Source: AC-32 sp963821495 (lineage in GTDB: Bacteria; Actinomycetota; Thermoleophilia; Gaiellales; Gaiellaceae). Taken from it: a stretch of 64,000 nucleotides of DNA. Position numbers and translations under genes: made by a program. The notes beneath the pieces are model-generated. The model worked only from the letters and a program-made list of their open reading frames with translations. It was not told where the DNA came from and made no database searches. Location: NCBI GenBank assembly GCA_963821495.1, contig CAWGEA010000001.1, forward strand, positions 372,001 through 436,000. Reading direction: 5' to 3'. Below, in pieces: positions 26,343 to 34,018 of this stretch. Position 1 is the first letter of the stretch. Each line of letters starts with the position of its first letter.

Positions 26343-27153
26343 CGAGCTGCTGGCGCCGATGGCGCCGCGGCCGTTCGTGGTCACGCGCCGCGCGCGCGAG
26401 ACGGCGGACACGTGGACGCTCGAGCTCGAGCCCGCGGGCGGCGAGCCGCTGCAGGTCGAGCCCGGCCAGTTCACGATGCTCTACGCCTTCGGGATCGGCG
26501 AGGTGCCGATCTCGGTCTCGGGCGAGCCGGAGGGGTCACTCGTGCACACCGTGCGCGCTGTCGGGGCGGTCACCCAGGCGATCTGCGCCGCCGAGCCCGG
26601 CACCGTGCTCGGCGTGCGCGGCCCGCTCGGCAACTCGTGGCCGCTCGGGCCCGGCGGTGACGCGATCGTGATTGCGGGCGGGATCGGCCTCGCGCCCCTG
26701 CGCGGGGTCGTCTACGAGCTCCTTCGGCGCCGCGCCGACTTCGGCGAGGCCGCCGTCCTCTACGGCAGCCGCACGCCCGCCGACCTGCTCTACACGGACG
26801 AGCTCGAGGCGTGGGGCAGGACCCTCCAGGTCGACGTCACCGTCGACGCCGCCGAGCCCGGCTGGACCGGCAGGGTCGGCTTCGTGGCGAAGCTCGTCGG
26901 CTCGGCGCGCTTCGACCCCGCCGCCGCGACCGCCTTCGTCTGCGGCCCGGAGATCATGATGCGGACGAGCGCGCAGGCGCTGATCGAGCGCGGCGTCCCG
27001 CCCGAGCGCATCTTCTGCTCGATGGAGCGCAACATGCAGTGCGGCGTCGGCCTCTGCGGCCACTGCCAGCTCGGCCCGACGCTGATCTGCCGCGACGGGC
27101 CCGTCTACCGCTGGGACGAGCTCGAGCCGCTGCTGGGGGTGCGCGAGCTGTGA
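26323..27153 (+). CDS. hydG: Group 3b hydrogenase gamma subunit, FAD/NAD(P)-binding diaphorase
   Basis: A 276-residue ferredoxin-reductase-fold protein. The FAD domain shows PGQFTMLYAFGIGEVPISVS; the nucleotide domain starts IVIAGGIGLAPLRGVVYELL and continues with ALYG-like VLYGSRTPADLLY and FVCGPEIMM. The C-terminus has a [2Fe-2S] set, MQCGVGLCGHC with LICRDGPV. It connects H2 oxidation to NADP(H) or NAD(H). ATG 26323 overlaps the previous gene by 20 bases; its stop overlaps the small subunit GTG (GTGA). Confidence 0.92.
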   Translation: MAVTATDELLAPMAPRPFVVTRRARETADTWTLELEPAGGEPLQVEPGQFTMLYAFGIGEVPISVSGEPEGSLVHTVRAVGAVTQAICAAEPGTVLGVRGPLGNSWPLGPGGDAIVIAGGIGLAPLRGVVYELLRRRADFGEAAVLYGSRTPADLLYTDELEAWGRTLQVDVTVDAAEPGWTGRVGFVAKLVGSARFDPAAATAFVCGPEIMMRTSAQALIERGVPPERIFCSMERNMQCGVGLCGHCQLGPTLICRDGPVYRWDELEPLLGVREL

Positions 27154-27923
27154 ATGTCGCGACGAAGCCGAAGCTCGCCGTCTGGAAGTTCGCCTCCTGC
27201 GACGGCTGCCAGCTCTCGCTGCTCGACTGCGAGGACGAGCTGCTGGCGCTCGCCGGCGAGGTCGAGATCGCGTACTTCCTCGAGGCGCGGCGTGCCGCGG
27301 TCGAGGGGCCGTACGACCTCTCGCTCGTCGAGGGCTCGGTCACGACCGCGCACGACGCCGAGCGGATCAAGGAGGTGCGCCGCGTCTCGAAGACGCTGGT
27401 CACGATCGGGGCCTGCGCGACCGCCGGCGGGATCCAGGCGCTGAAGAACTTCGCCGACGTCGACGACTTCATCTCGACCGTCTACGCGACGCCCGCCTAC
27501 GTCTCGACGCTCGAGACCTCGACGGCGATCTCGGCGCACGTGCCGGTCGACTTCGAGCTCCACGGCTGTCCGATCAACAAGGCGCAGCTGCTCGAGGTGC
27601 TGACCGCGTTCCTGCACGGGCGGAAGCCGCAGATCTCCTCGGCCAGCGTCTGCGTCGAGTGCAAGCGGCGCGGCAACGTCTGCGTGACGGTCGCGCACGG
27701 CACGCCCTGCCTCGGCCCGGTCACCCACGCCGGCTGCGGCGCGATCTGCCCGGCCTACAACCGCGGCTGCTACGGGTGCTTCGGCCCGATGGAGACGCCG
27801 AACACGGAGGCGCTGACCGCGCGCCTGCAGCTGCTCGGGATGGGCAAGGAGAGCGTCGAGCGGGTGTTCCGCACGTTCAACGTGCAGGCGTTCGAGAATG
27901 CGCGGGCGAATGGCCGAGGCTAG
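27150..27923 (+). CDS. hydD: Group 3b hydrogenase small (delta) subunit
   Basis: A 257-residue soluble small subunit without a Tat signal, as expected for group 3. Proximal cluster ligands lie in SCDGCQLSLLDCEDE, IGACATAGG, and HGCPINKAQL; further cysteines CVECKRRGNVC and HAGCGAICPAYNRGCYGC can hold the medial and distal clusters. It passes electrons from the NiFe centre to the beta subunit. Start GTG 27150 overlaps the gamma stop. Its end overlaps the large-subunit start. Confidence 0.93.
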   Translation: MNVATKPKLAVWKFASCDGCQLSLLDCEDELLALAGEVEIAYFLEARRAAVEGPYDLSLVEGSVTTAHDAERIKEVRRVSKTLVTIGACATAGGIQALKNFADVDDFISTVYATPAYVSTLETSTAISAHVPVDFELHGCPINKAQLLEVLTAFLHGRKPQISSASVCVECKRRGNVCVTVAHGTPCLGPVTHAGCGAICPAYNRGCYGCFGPMETPNTEALTARLQLLGMGKESVERVFRTFNVQAFENARANGRG

Positions 27924-29208
27924 GACGAGGACGATCAGGACGGACTACCTCGCCCGCGTCGAGGGCGAGGGCGCGATGATCGTCCGGATCGCCGACGGCC
28001 GGGTCGAGGACGTCAAGCTCAACATCTACGAGCCGCCTCGCTTCTTCGAGGCCTTCCTCCGCGGCCGCGCCTTCACCGAGGCGCCCGACATCACCGCCCG
28101 CATCTGCGGGATCTGCCCGGTCGCCTACCAGATGAGCGCGTGCGCGGCGATGGAGACGGCCTGTGGGGTGGAGGTCGGCGGCCAGCTGCGGGCGCTGCGG
28201 CGGCTCCTCTACTGCGGCGAGTGGATCGAGAGCCACGCGCTGCACGTCTACATGCTCCACCTGCCCGACTTCCTCGGCTACGAGAGCGCGATCGAGCTGG
28301 CGCGCGACAACCGGGACGCCGTGGCGCAGGCCCTCGAGCTGAAGAAGATCGGCAACGAGCTGATGTCGGTCGTCGGAGGCCGCGAGGTGCACCCGATCAA
28401 CGTGCGGGTCGGCGGCTGGTACCGCGCGCCGCGCAAGCGCGAGCTGCGGCCGCTCGTCGAGAAGCTCGAGCGCGCGCGGGAGATCGCGCTCGAGACGGTC
28501 AAGCTGACCGCCGGCCTCGACTTCCCCGACTACGACCAGGACTACGAGCTCGTCGCCCTCGACGAGCCGGGCGAGTACCCGATCGACCGCGGCCGCATCG
28601 TCTCGAACCGCGGCCTCGACATCGCGGTCTCCGAGTACGACCAGCACTTCGTCGAGGAGCACGTCGAATGGTCGAACGCGCTCCATTCGCGCCTGATCGA
28701 GCGCGGCTCCTACCTCTGCGGGCCGCTCGCGCGCTTCGCCCTCGCGGCCGACCGGCTTTCGCCGCTCGCCGCCGACGCGGCGCAGGAGGCAGGCCTCACG
28801 GCAGAGGAGCGCAATCCCTTCCGCAGCATCGTCGTCCGCTCGGTCGAGCTCGTCTACGCAGCCGACGAGGCGCTGCGCCTGATCGCCGAGTACGAGGAGC
28901 CGGATGCGCCGGCCGTCGAGGTCGAGCCGCGCGCCGGGGTCGGCTTCGGTTGCACCGAGGCGCCGCGCGGGATCCTCTACCACCGCTACGAGCTCGCCGC
29001 CGACGGCACGATCGTCGAGGCCAAGATCGTTCCGCCGACCTCGCAGAACCAGCGCACGATCGAGGACGACCTGCGCGGCGTGGTCGAGCGCTCGCTGGAC
29101 GTCCCCGACGAGGAGCTCGCGCTGCTCTGCGAGCAGACGATCCGCAACTACGACCCCTGCATCTCCTGCGCGACGCACTTCCTGAAGCTGGAGGTCGAAC
29201 GAAGGTAA
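27910..29208 (+). CDS. hydA: Group 3b [NiFe]-hydrogenase large (alpha) subunit
   Basis: Catalytic subunit with the NiFe site, about 432 residues. The L1 motif ARICGICPVAYQ supplies two cysteines and the L2 motif DPCISCATH the other two. The nine residues after the L2 histidine (FLKLEVERR) would be removed by the maturation protease encoded next. ATG 27910 gives MAEARTRTIRTDYLARVEGE; ATG 27898 would add four residues. All four cysteines are present, so the enzyme should be active if matured. Cytoplasmic heterotetramer with beta, gamma and delta. Confidence 0.94.
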   Translation: MAEARTRTIRTDYLARVEGEGAMIVRIADGRVEDVKLNIYEPPRFFEAFLRGRAFTEAPDITARICGICPVAYQMSACAAMETACGVEVGGQLRALRRLLYCGEWIESHALHVYMLHLPDFLGYESAIELARDNRDAVAQALELKKIGNELMSVVGGREVHPINVRVGGWYRAPRKRELRPLVEKLERAREIALETVKLTAGLDFPDYDQDYELVALDEPGEYPIDRGRIVSNRGLDIAVSEYDQHFVEEHVEWSNALHSRLIERGSYLCGPLARFALAADRLSPLAADAAQEAGLTAEERNPFRSIVVRSVELVYAADEALRLIAEYEEPDAPAVEVEPRAGVGFGCTEAPRGILYHRYELAADGTIVEAKIVPPTSQNQRTIEDDLRGVVERSLDVPDEELALLCEQTIRNYDPCISCATHFLKLEVERR

Positions 29209-29657
29209 TCGGCATCGGCAACGCCTGGCGCAACGACGACGCGGCCGGGCTCGCCGTCGCCCGACTGCTCGAGGGCACGCTGCCCGAGGGCGTCGAGGTG
29301 CTCGAGCGCGAGGGCGAGCCGACCTCGCTGATCGACTCGTGGGAAGCGGCCGACGCGGTCTGGCTGGTCGACGCCGTCTCCTCGGGCGCGGAGCCGGGGA
29401 CGGTGCACCGCCACGATGCGAGCGCGCAGGAGCTCCCGGCCCGGCTCTTCGACACCTCCACGCACCACTTCGGCCTGGCCGAGGCGGTCGAGATCGCGCG
29501 CGCGCTCGGACGGCTCCCGGGGACGGCGATCGTCTTCGGGATCGAAGGAGCGAACTTCGAGACCGGCGAGGCCCTGAGCCCCGAGGTCGAGGCGGCCGCG
29601 GCGCGCGTCGCGGACGCCGTGCGCGAGGAGGTGACCGAGTGCACGAGAAGGCGCTGA
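29199..29657 (+). CDS. Hydrogenase maturation protease (HybD/HycI family), apparent ACG start
   Basis: 152 residues. N-terminal KVIGIGNAWRNDDAAGLAVA has the nickel-sensing motif, WLVDAV supplies the second acidic ligand, and the histidine in STHHFGLAEAVEIA the third. It trims the C-terminus of the large subunit after nickel insertion. No ATG, GTG or TTG exists at the right position. An ACG at 29199 lies exactly where homologues have ATG (ACG AAG GTA ATC), overlapping the alpha-subunit stop by 10 bases. Either ACG initiates at low efficiency or the base is an error. Confidence 0.8.
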   Translation, partial: TKVIGIGNAWRNDDAAGLAVARLLEGTLPEGVEVLEREGEPTSLIDSWEAADAVWLVDAVSSGAEPGTVHRHDASAQELPARLFDTSTHHFGLAEAVEIARALGRLPGTAIVFGIEGANFETGEALSPEVEAAAARVADAVREEVTECTRRR

Positions 29658-29902
29658 TGAACGACCTGCTGCGCAAGATCCTCGGCGCGGCGCAGGCGGA
29701 GCGTGGTACGCGCGTGACCCGCATCCGCGTCCGGCTGGGGGCCCTCTCGCACTTCACCGAGGCGCACTTCCGCGAGCACTTCGAGGATGCCTCGCGCGGC
29801 ACGCTCGCCGAAGGCGCGGCCGTCGAGGCCGAGCTCGGCACCGACCCGACCGAGCCGCACGCCCAGGGCGTCGTGCTCGAGTCGATCGACGTCGAGACCT
29901 AG
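29639..29902 (+). CDS. HypA-like protein lacking the zinc finger
   Basis: 87 residues, VHEKALMNDLLRKILGAAQA with the nickel-binding N-terminal M-H-E pattern, then VTRIRVRLGALSHFTEAHFR and a C-terminal VVLESIDVE strand. Normal HypA is about 113 residues with a CxxC-x-CxxC zinc ribbon; here the whole segment is missing without a frame break. GTG 29639 lies inside the protease gene, overlapping by 19 bases. It could be a nickel-delivery variant. No HypB (GTPase partner) is in the window. Confidence 0.78.
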   Translation: MHEKALMNDLLRKILGAAQAERGTRVTRIRVRLGALSHFTEAHFREHFEDASRGTLAEGAAVEAELGTDPTEPHAQGVVLESIDVET

Positions 29903-30018
29903 TACGGGTTTTCGGGCAGCCGAGATCCGAAGCCGCACCGATGGCGGGAGCGGCGCGGCGCAGGAAGCTGTCGGAAGCCGGGCATTCCCGCCTGGCCCTC
30001 TTCTCGAAAGGAGACGCG

Positions 30019-31560
30019 ATGGCAACCATCGAGAAGGCGGCGGTCTACGAAGCCCCCGGGCACTCGGGCAGCCCGGTCGAGCTGAAGGCCCGCTACGAGA
30101 ACTTCATCGGCGGCCACTGGGTGGCCCCGATCGAGGGCCGCTACACGGAGAACATCTCGCCCGTCACCGGCAAGGCGTTCACCGAGGTACCGCTCTCGAC
30201 GCCCGACGACGTCGAGCTCGCGCTCGACGCCGCCCACGCCGCCAAGGACGACTGGGCGGCCACGTCGCTCACCGAGCGCTCGAAGGTCCTGCACCGGATC
30301 GCGGATGCGATCGAGGAGAACCTCGAGATGCTGGCGGTCGCGGAGAGCTGGGAGAACGGCAAGCCGGTGCGCGAGACCCTTGCGGCCGACATCCCGCTCG
30401 CTGCCGACCACTTCCGCTACTTCGGCTCGGTGATCCGGGCGGAGGAGGGGACGATCGACGAGATCGACCACGACACCTACGCCTACCACTACAAGGAGCC
30501 GCTGGGGGTCGTCGGCCAGATCATCCCGTTCAACTTCCCGCTGCTGATGGCCGCGTGGAAGCTCGCTCCCGCGCTCGCGGCCGGGAACTGCGTCGTGCTC
30601 AAGCCGGCCAGCCCGACCCCGTGGTCGATCCTCAAGTTCGCCGAGCTGATCGAGGAGATCGTGCCGCCGGGCGTGCTCAACATCGTCAACGGGCCGGGTG
30701 CCGAGATCGGCAAGGCGCTCGCCTCGAACAAGCGCATCGCGAAGATCGCCTTCACGGGCGAGACCGTCACCGGGCGGCTGATCATGCAGTACGCCGCCCA
30801 GAACATCATCCCGTCGACGACCGAGCTCGGCGGCAAGTCGCCGAACATCTTCTTCGCCGACGTGATGGCCGAGGACGACGAGTTCCTCGACAAGGCGGTC
30901 GAGGGGCTCGTGCTCTACGCCTTCAACAAGGGCGAGGTCTGCACGTGCCCGTCCAGGGCGCTGATCCACGAGTCGATCTACGACGAGTTCATGGCGCGCT
31001 GCCTGAAGCGGATCGCAGAGATCCGCCAGGGCGACCCGCTCGATCCCGCGACGATGATCGGCCCGCAGGTCTCGGCCACGCAGCTCGAGAAGATCGAGAG
31101 CTACGTCAAGATCGGCCTCGACGAGGGCGCGGAGCTGCTGATCGGCGGCACGCGCGCCGACCTCGACGGCGAGCTCGAGGAGGGCTACTTCTTCGAGCCG
31201 ACCGTCTTCAAGGGCACGAACGACATGCGGATCTTCCAGGAGGAGATCTTCGGCCCGGTGCTCGCGGTGACGACGTTCAAGACCGAGGCGGAGGCGCTCG
31301 CGATCGCGAACGACACCATGTACGGCCTCGGCGCGGGCGTCTGGACCCGCGACCTGAGCAGGGCGTTCCGGATGGCGCGCGGCATCCAGGCCGGACGCGT
31401 CTGGACGAACTGCTACCACCTCTACCCCGCACACGCGGCCTTCGGCGGCTACAAGGTCTCGGGCGTCGGGCGTGAGAACCACAAGATGATGCTCGACCAC
31501 TACACGCAGACCAAGTGCATGCTCGTCAGCTACGACCCGAAGCCGCTCGGGCTCTTCTGA
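30019..31560 (+). CDS. Aldehyde dehydrogenase, NAD(P)-dependent
   Basis: A 513-residue ALDH of the type usually linked with DUF779. The NAD-binding KPASPTPWSI region, ITFTGE-like IAFTGETVTGR, the general-base glutamate in TTELGGKSPN, and the catalytic cysteine in NKGEVCTCPSRAL are seen. Oxidises acetaldehyde or similar aldehydes to acids. ATG 30019 follows GAAAGGAG. Its stop overlaps the DUF779 start by one base (TGATG). The acetate formed could feed the acetyl-CoA/glyoxylate pathway at the start of the window. The 116 bases upstream hold no recognised element besides the ribosome site. Confidence 0.92.
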   Translation: MATIEKAAVYEAPGHSGSPVELKARYENFIGGHWVAPIEGRYTENISPVTGKAFTEVPLSTPDDVELALDAAHAAKDDWAATSLTERSKVLHRIADAIEENLEMLAVAESWENGKPVRETLAADIPLAADHFRYFGSVIRAEEGTIDEIDHDTYAYHYKEPLGVVGQIIPFNFPLLMAAWKLAPALAAGNCVVLKPASPTPWSILKFAELIEEIVPPGVLNIVNGPGAEIGKALASNKRIAKIAFTGETVTGRLIMQYAAQNIIPSTTELGGKSPNIFFADVMAEDDEFLDKAVEGLVLYAFNKGEVCTCPSRALIHESIYDEFMARCLKRIAEIRQGDPLDPATMIGPQVSATQLEKIESYVKIGLDEGAELLIGGTRADLDGELEEGYFFEPTVFKGTNDMRIFQEEIFGPVLAVTTFKTEAEALAIANDTMYGLGAGVWTRDLSRAFRMARGIQAGRVWTNCYHLYPAHAAFGGYKVSGVGRENHKMMLDHYTQTKCMLVSYDPKPLGLF

Positions 31561-31925
31561 TGAACACGGAGGTGGCAGAACACCAGGTCGTCGCGACGGA
31601 CGCCGCGGTCGTGGTGCTCCGCAACCTGAAGGCCACCTTCGGTCCGCTGATGCTCGTCCAGTCGGGGGGCTGCTGCGACGGCAGCTCCCCGATCTGTCTC
31701 CGCGACGGCGAGCTGCTGCTCGGCCCCGACGACCTCAGGCTCGGTGAGGTCGACGGCGTGCCGTTCTACTGCGACCGCGACCAGTACGAGCGCTGGAAGC
31801 GGCCGCGGCTCCTGCTCGACGTCGCTCCCGGCCCGGCCGAGGGCTTCTCGCTCGAAGGTCTCGCGGGAGTTCACTTCCTCACCTTGTCCGGCGACCGGCC
31901 CGCGTGCGACGATAGCCGTCGATGA
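31560..31925 (+). CDS. DUF779 protein
   Basis: 121 residues with the invariant GGCCDGSSPICL segment (about 38-49) that defines the family, followed by GELLLGPDDLRLGEVDGVPF and a conserved YCDRDQYERW. DUF779 genes are commonly placed next to this aldehyde dehydrogenase type; biochemical role is unsettled. Overlaps ALDH by one base and the cytochrome c gene by 4 bases, so the three are probably one transcript. Confidence 0.85.
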   Translation: MNTEVAEHQVVATDAAVVVLRNLKATFGPLMLVQSGGCCDGSSPICLRDGELLLGPDDLRLGEVDGVPFYCDRDQYERWKRPRLLLDVAPGPAEGFSLEGLAGVHFLTLSGDRPACDDSRR

Positions 31926-32674
31926 GCCGGCCGAACCTGGTTGCGGTCGCCGCGGGCGTCGGCCTGCTGTTGCTCGCTGTCGCCGCGCTGGTCGGCTTCG
32001 CCGTCGGCCACTACACGAACAACTCGGGCAACGCCGCCACGACGACGACGGCTTCGTCCGCTTCGCAGGTCGACCCGAAGGTCGCGGCCGGCGCGCACGC
32101 CTTCGTCCAGTTCGCGTGCGTGCAGTGCCACGGCGAGGGCGGCCAGGGCGGCGTCTCGCCGGACGTGCCCGCGCTCACCTCGGCGGGGAGCACGCTCACC
32201 GTCGCGCAGCTGACCGACATCATCAACCACGGCCTCGGGGAGTCGGCGAACCCGAAGAAGCCGTACATGCCGGTCTGGGGCGCCGTGATCTCCACGCGCC
32301 AGGTCGGCGAGCTCGTCTCCTACATCCGCGCCGGGCTGCCGAGCGTGCCGAGCGCGACGCCGCCCGTGGTGCCGACCGACCAGGGACCCGCCGTGGCAGG
32401 CTCGGTGCTGTACGTCCGCGACGGCTGCATCAACTGCCACGGGCCGAACGGCCTCGGCGGCGTGCCGAACCCGCAGTCGCCCGACAAGACGATCCCGCCG
32501 CTCACGGGCGGCGACTTCCGCGGCGAGTTCAACACCGACCAGAAGATCGAGGAGATCATCCGCACCGGCAGCGTGATCGGCCGTGCGCCGATCGTGAGCA
32601 TGCCGCACTGGGGCGGGATCCTCTCGGACGCCGACCTGACGGCGCTCGTCGCCTACCTGAAGACGCTCAAGTAG
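31922..32674 (+). CDS. Membrane-anchored di-heme cytochrome c
   Basis: 250 residues. A single N-terminal helix (LVAVAAGVGLLLLAVAALVG) acts as anchor; a Ser/Thr-rich linker follows. There are two c-type heme sites, CVQCHGEGGQGG at about 75 and CINCHGPNGLGG at about 170, each with a distal methionine (PYMPVWG and SMPHWGG). The two halves are similar and reflect an internal duplication. It would carry electrons on the outer face of the membrane. ATGA overlap with DUF779. Confidence 0.9.
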   Translation: MSRPNLVAVAAGVGLLLLAVAALVGFAVGHYTNNSGNAATTTTASSASQVDPKVAAGAHAFVQFACVQCHGEGGQGGVSPDVPALTSAGSTLTVAQLTDIINHGLGESANPKKPYMPVWGAVISTRQVGELVSYIRAGLPSVPSATPPVVPTDQGPAVAGSVLYVRDGCINCHGPNGLGGVPNPQSPDKTIPPLTGGDFRGEFNTDQKIEEIIRTGSVIGRAPIVSMPHWGGILSDADLTALVAYLKTLK

Positions 32675-33258
32675 CGCGCGGCGTCCTCGTGGCCGCGCTC
32701 GTGTGCGCGGTGCAGCCAGGGGCCCGCGAGCGAGTAGGTCGCGCCGGCGAGCACGGCACCCGCGGCCAACGAGCTCATGACGAGCGCGGCTCGCCTCCCG
32801 GGCGCGCGGCCGGAGAGAACGAGGCGCGGGAGCCGCGGCGCGTAGACGAGCACGTGGACGGCCATCAGGAAGAACCAGAGCACGAAGCTCGTCTTGTGCA
32901 GCCCGAGCAGGAGGTCGCGGTGGCGGTCGGGCCCCAGCACGAGCAGGCCGACGCCGGATGCGAGCACGGTCAGCGTCGTGACCACGAGCAGCGGTGCGAG
33001 CACGCGCATGACGAGGTGCGGCGGGCCCTTCGCGACGTACGCGGCGTTGTCGGTGTAGTAGCGCAGGAAGCGGTAGCCGGTGCTCACGAGCTTGAGCGCG
33101 ACCGGCGGGATCAGCAGCAGCCCGATCACGATGTGCGGCGAGAGGAGCGGCCGGATCGAGAGGATCGTGACGCCCTCGGCCGCGAGCAGCAGCAGCAGGA
33201 CGACCGCGATGGTCGCGGTCAGGCGCTCGTTGCCGGCGGTCGGGTCGGGTCGCTCCAC
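32653..33258 (-). CDS. Membrane protein, cytochrome b561-like
   Basis: 201 residues with about five helices. Histidines near membrane boundaries (SPHIVIGLLLIPPVALKLV, LLLGLHKTSFVLWFFLMAVH then VLVYAPRLPR) suggest heme b ligation of the b561 or DUF4405 kind. It ends convergently in the cytochrome c gene with a 22-base overlap and starts divergently from the two-component system. A partner for the cytochrome c or the downstream ferric-reductase-like protein is plausible. Start is GTG. Confidence 0.65.
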   Translation of the reverse strand: MERPDPTAGNERLTATIAVVLLLLLAAEGVTILSIRPLLSPHIVIGLLLIPPVALKLVSTGYRFLRYYTDNAAYVAKGPPHLVMRVLAPLLVVTTLTVLASGVGLLVLGPDRHRDLLLGLHKTSFVLWFFLMAVHVLVYAPRLPRLVLSGRAPGRRAALVMSSLAAGAVLAGATYSLAGPWLHRAHERGHEDAARYLSVFR

Positions 33259-33291
33259 GGCCGCAAGAAAGCACGAGGAGATGAAGGTCGA

Positions 33292-33320
33292 ATGAGAGCG
33301 CTCTCATCCGCCGCTCATCC
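33292..33320. promoter_or_regulatory. Palindrome and CTCATC direct repeat upstream of the response regulator
   Basis: A perfect 16-base palindrome, ATGAGAGCGCTCTCAT (33292-33307), merges into two direct copies of CTCATC (33303-33308 and 33314-33319) spaced 11 bases start to start. An 11-base-phased direct repeat is the usual form of an OmpR/PhoB-type binding site. The same CTCATC-N5-CTCATC occurs after the kinase gene (35385-35401). The site lies between two divergent genes and could autoregulate the two-component system. Confidence 0.5.
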
Positions 33321-33339
33321 CGCGGAGCACAATGGGCTC

Positions 33340-34018
33340 GTGCGCGTGCTGGTTGTCGAGGACGAGGAAAAGCTCGCGAAGCTGCTCGCCCGCGCGCTGC
33401 GGGAGGAAGGCCATACGGCTGACGTGGCCGGGCGCGGCGAGGACGCGCTCTGGATGGCGCGCGCGGTCGACTACGACGCGATCGTCCTCGACGTGATGCT
33501 GCCCGGACAGGACGGCCTGACGACCTGCCGCGCGCTGCGCGACGCGGGCGTCTGGTCGCCGGTGCTTGATCCTGACCGCGCGCGACGCGGTCGAGAGCCG
33601 CGTCGAGGGGCTCGACGCGGGGGCGGACGACTACCTGACGAAGCCGTTCTCGTTCGCGGAGCTGCTGGCCCGGCTGCGCGCGCTCGCCCGCCGGGCGCCG
33701 GCCGAGCGGCCCGTCGTGCTCGAGGCCGGCGACCTGCGGCTCGACCCGGGCGCCCACCGCGCGTGGCGCGGAAAGACCGAGCTGAAGCTCTCGTCGAAGG
33801 AGTTCGCGCTGCTCGAGTCGTTCATGCGCCGCCCGGGTCAGGCGCTCTCGCGGTTGCAGCTGCTCGAGAGCGCGTGGGATCTCGCCTACGAGAGCCGCTC
33901 GAACCTCGTCGACGTCTACGTCCGCTACTTGCGGCAGAAGATCGACCGGCCGTTCGGCAGGCACGCGCTCGAGACGGTGCGCCACGTCGGCTATCGATTG
34001 CGGGAGGACGGCGGGTGA
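33340..34018 (+). CDS. OmpR/PhoB-family response regulator, interrupted by a one-base shift
   Basis: About 225 residues across two frames. The receiver begins VRVLVVEDEEKLAKLLARAL with phospho-acceptor aspartate in IVLDVMLPG. At 33566-33567 (GTGCTTGATC) one extra T shifts the frame; the expected VLILTARDAVESRVEGLDAG continues with the switch lysine in YLTKPFSFAELLA, then a winged-helix DNA-binding domain (LKLSSKEFALLESFMRRPGQ, VDVYVRYLRQKID). The 679-base length is one over a multiple of three. GTG 33340 chosen; the end overlaps the kinase (GTGA). Confidence 0.85.

Noticed and set aside
33566..34018. Stand-alone TTG-started DNA-binding protein
   Set aside because: The segment begins in the middle of a receiver domain; together with 33340-33565 it makes one response regulator with a one-base shift.
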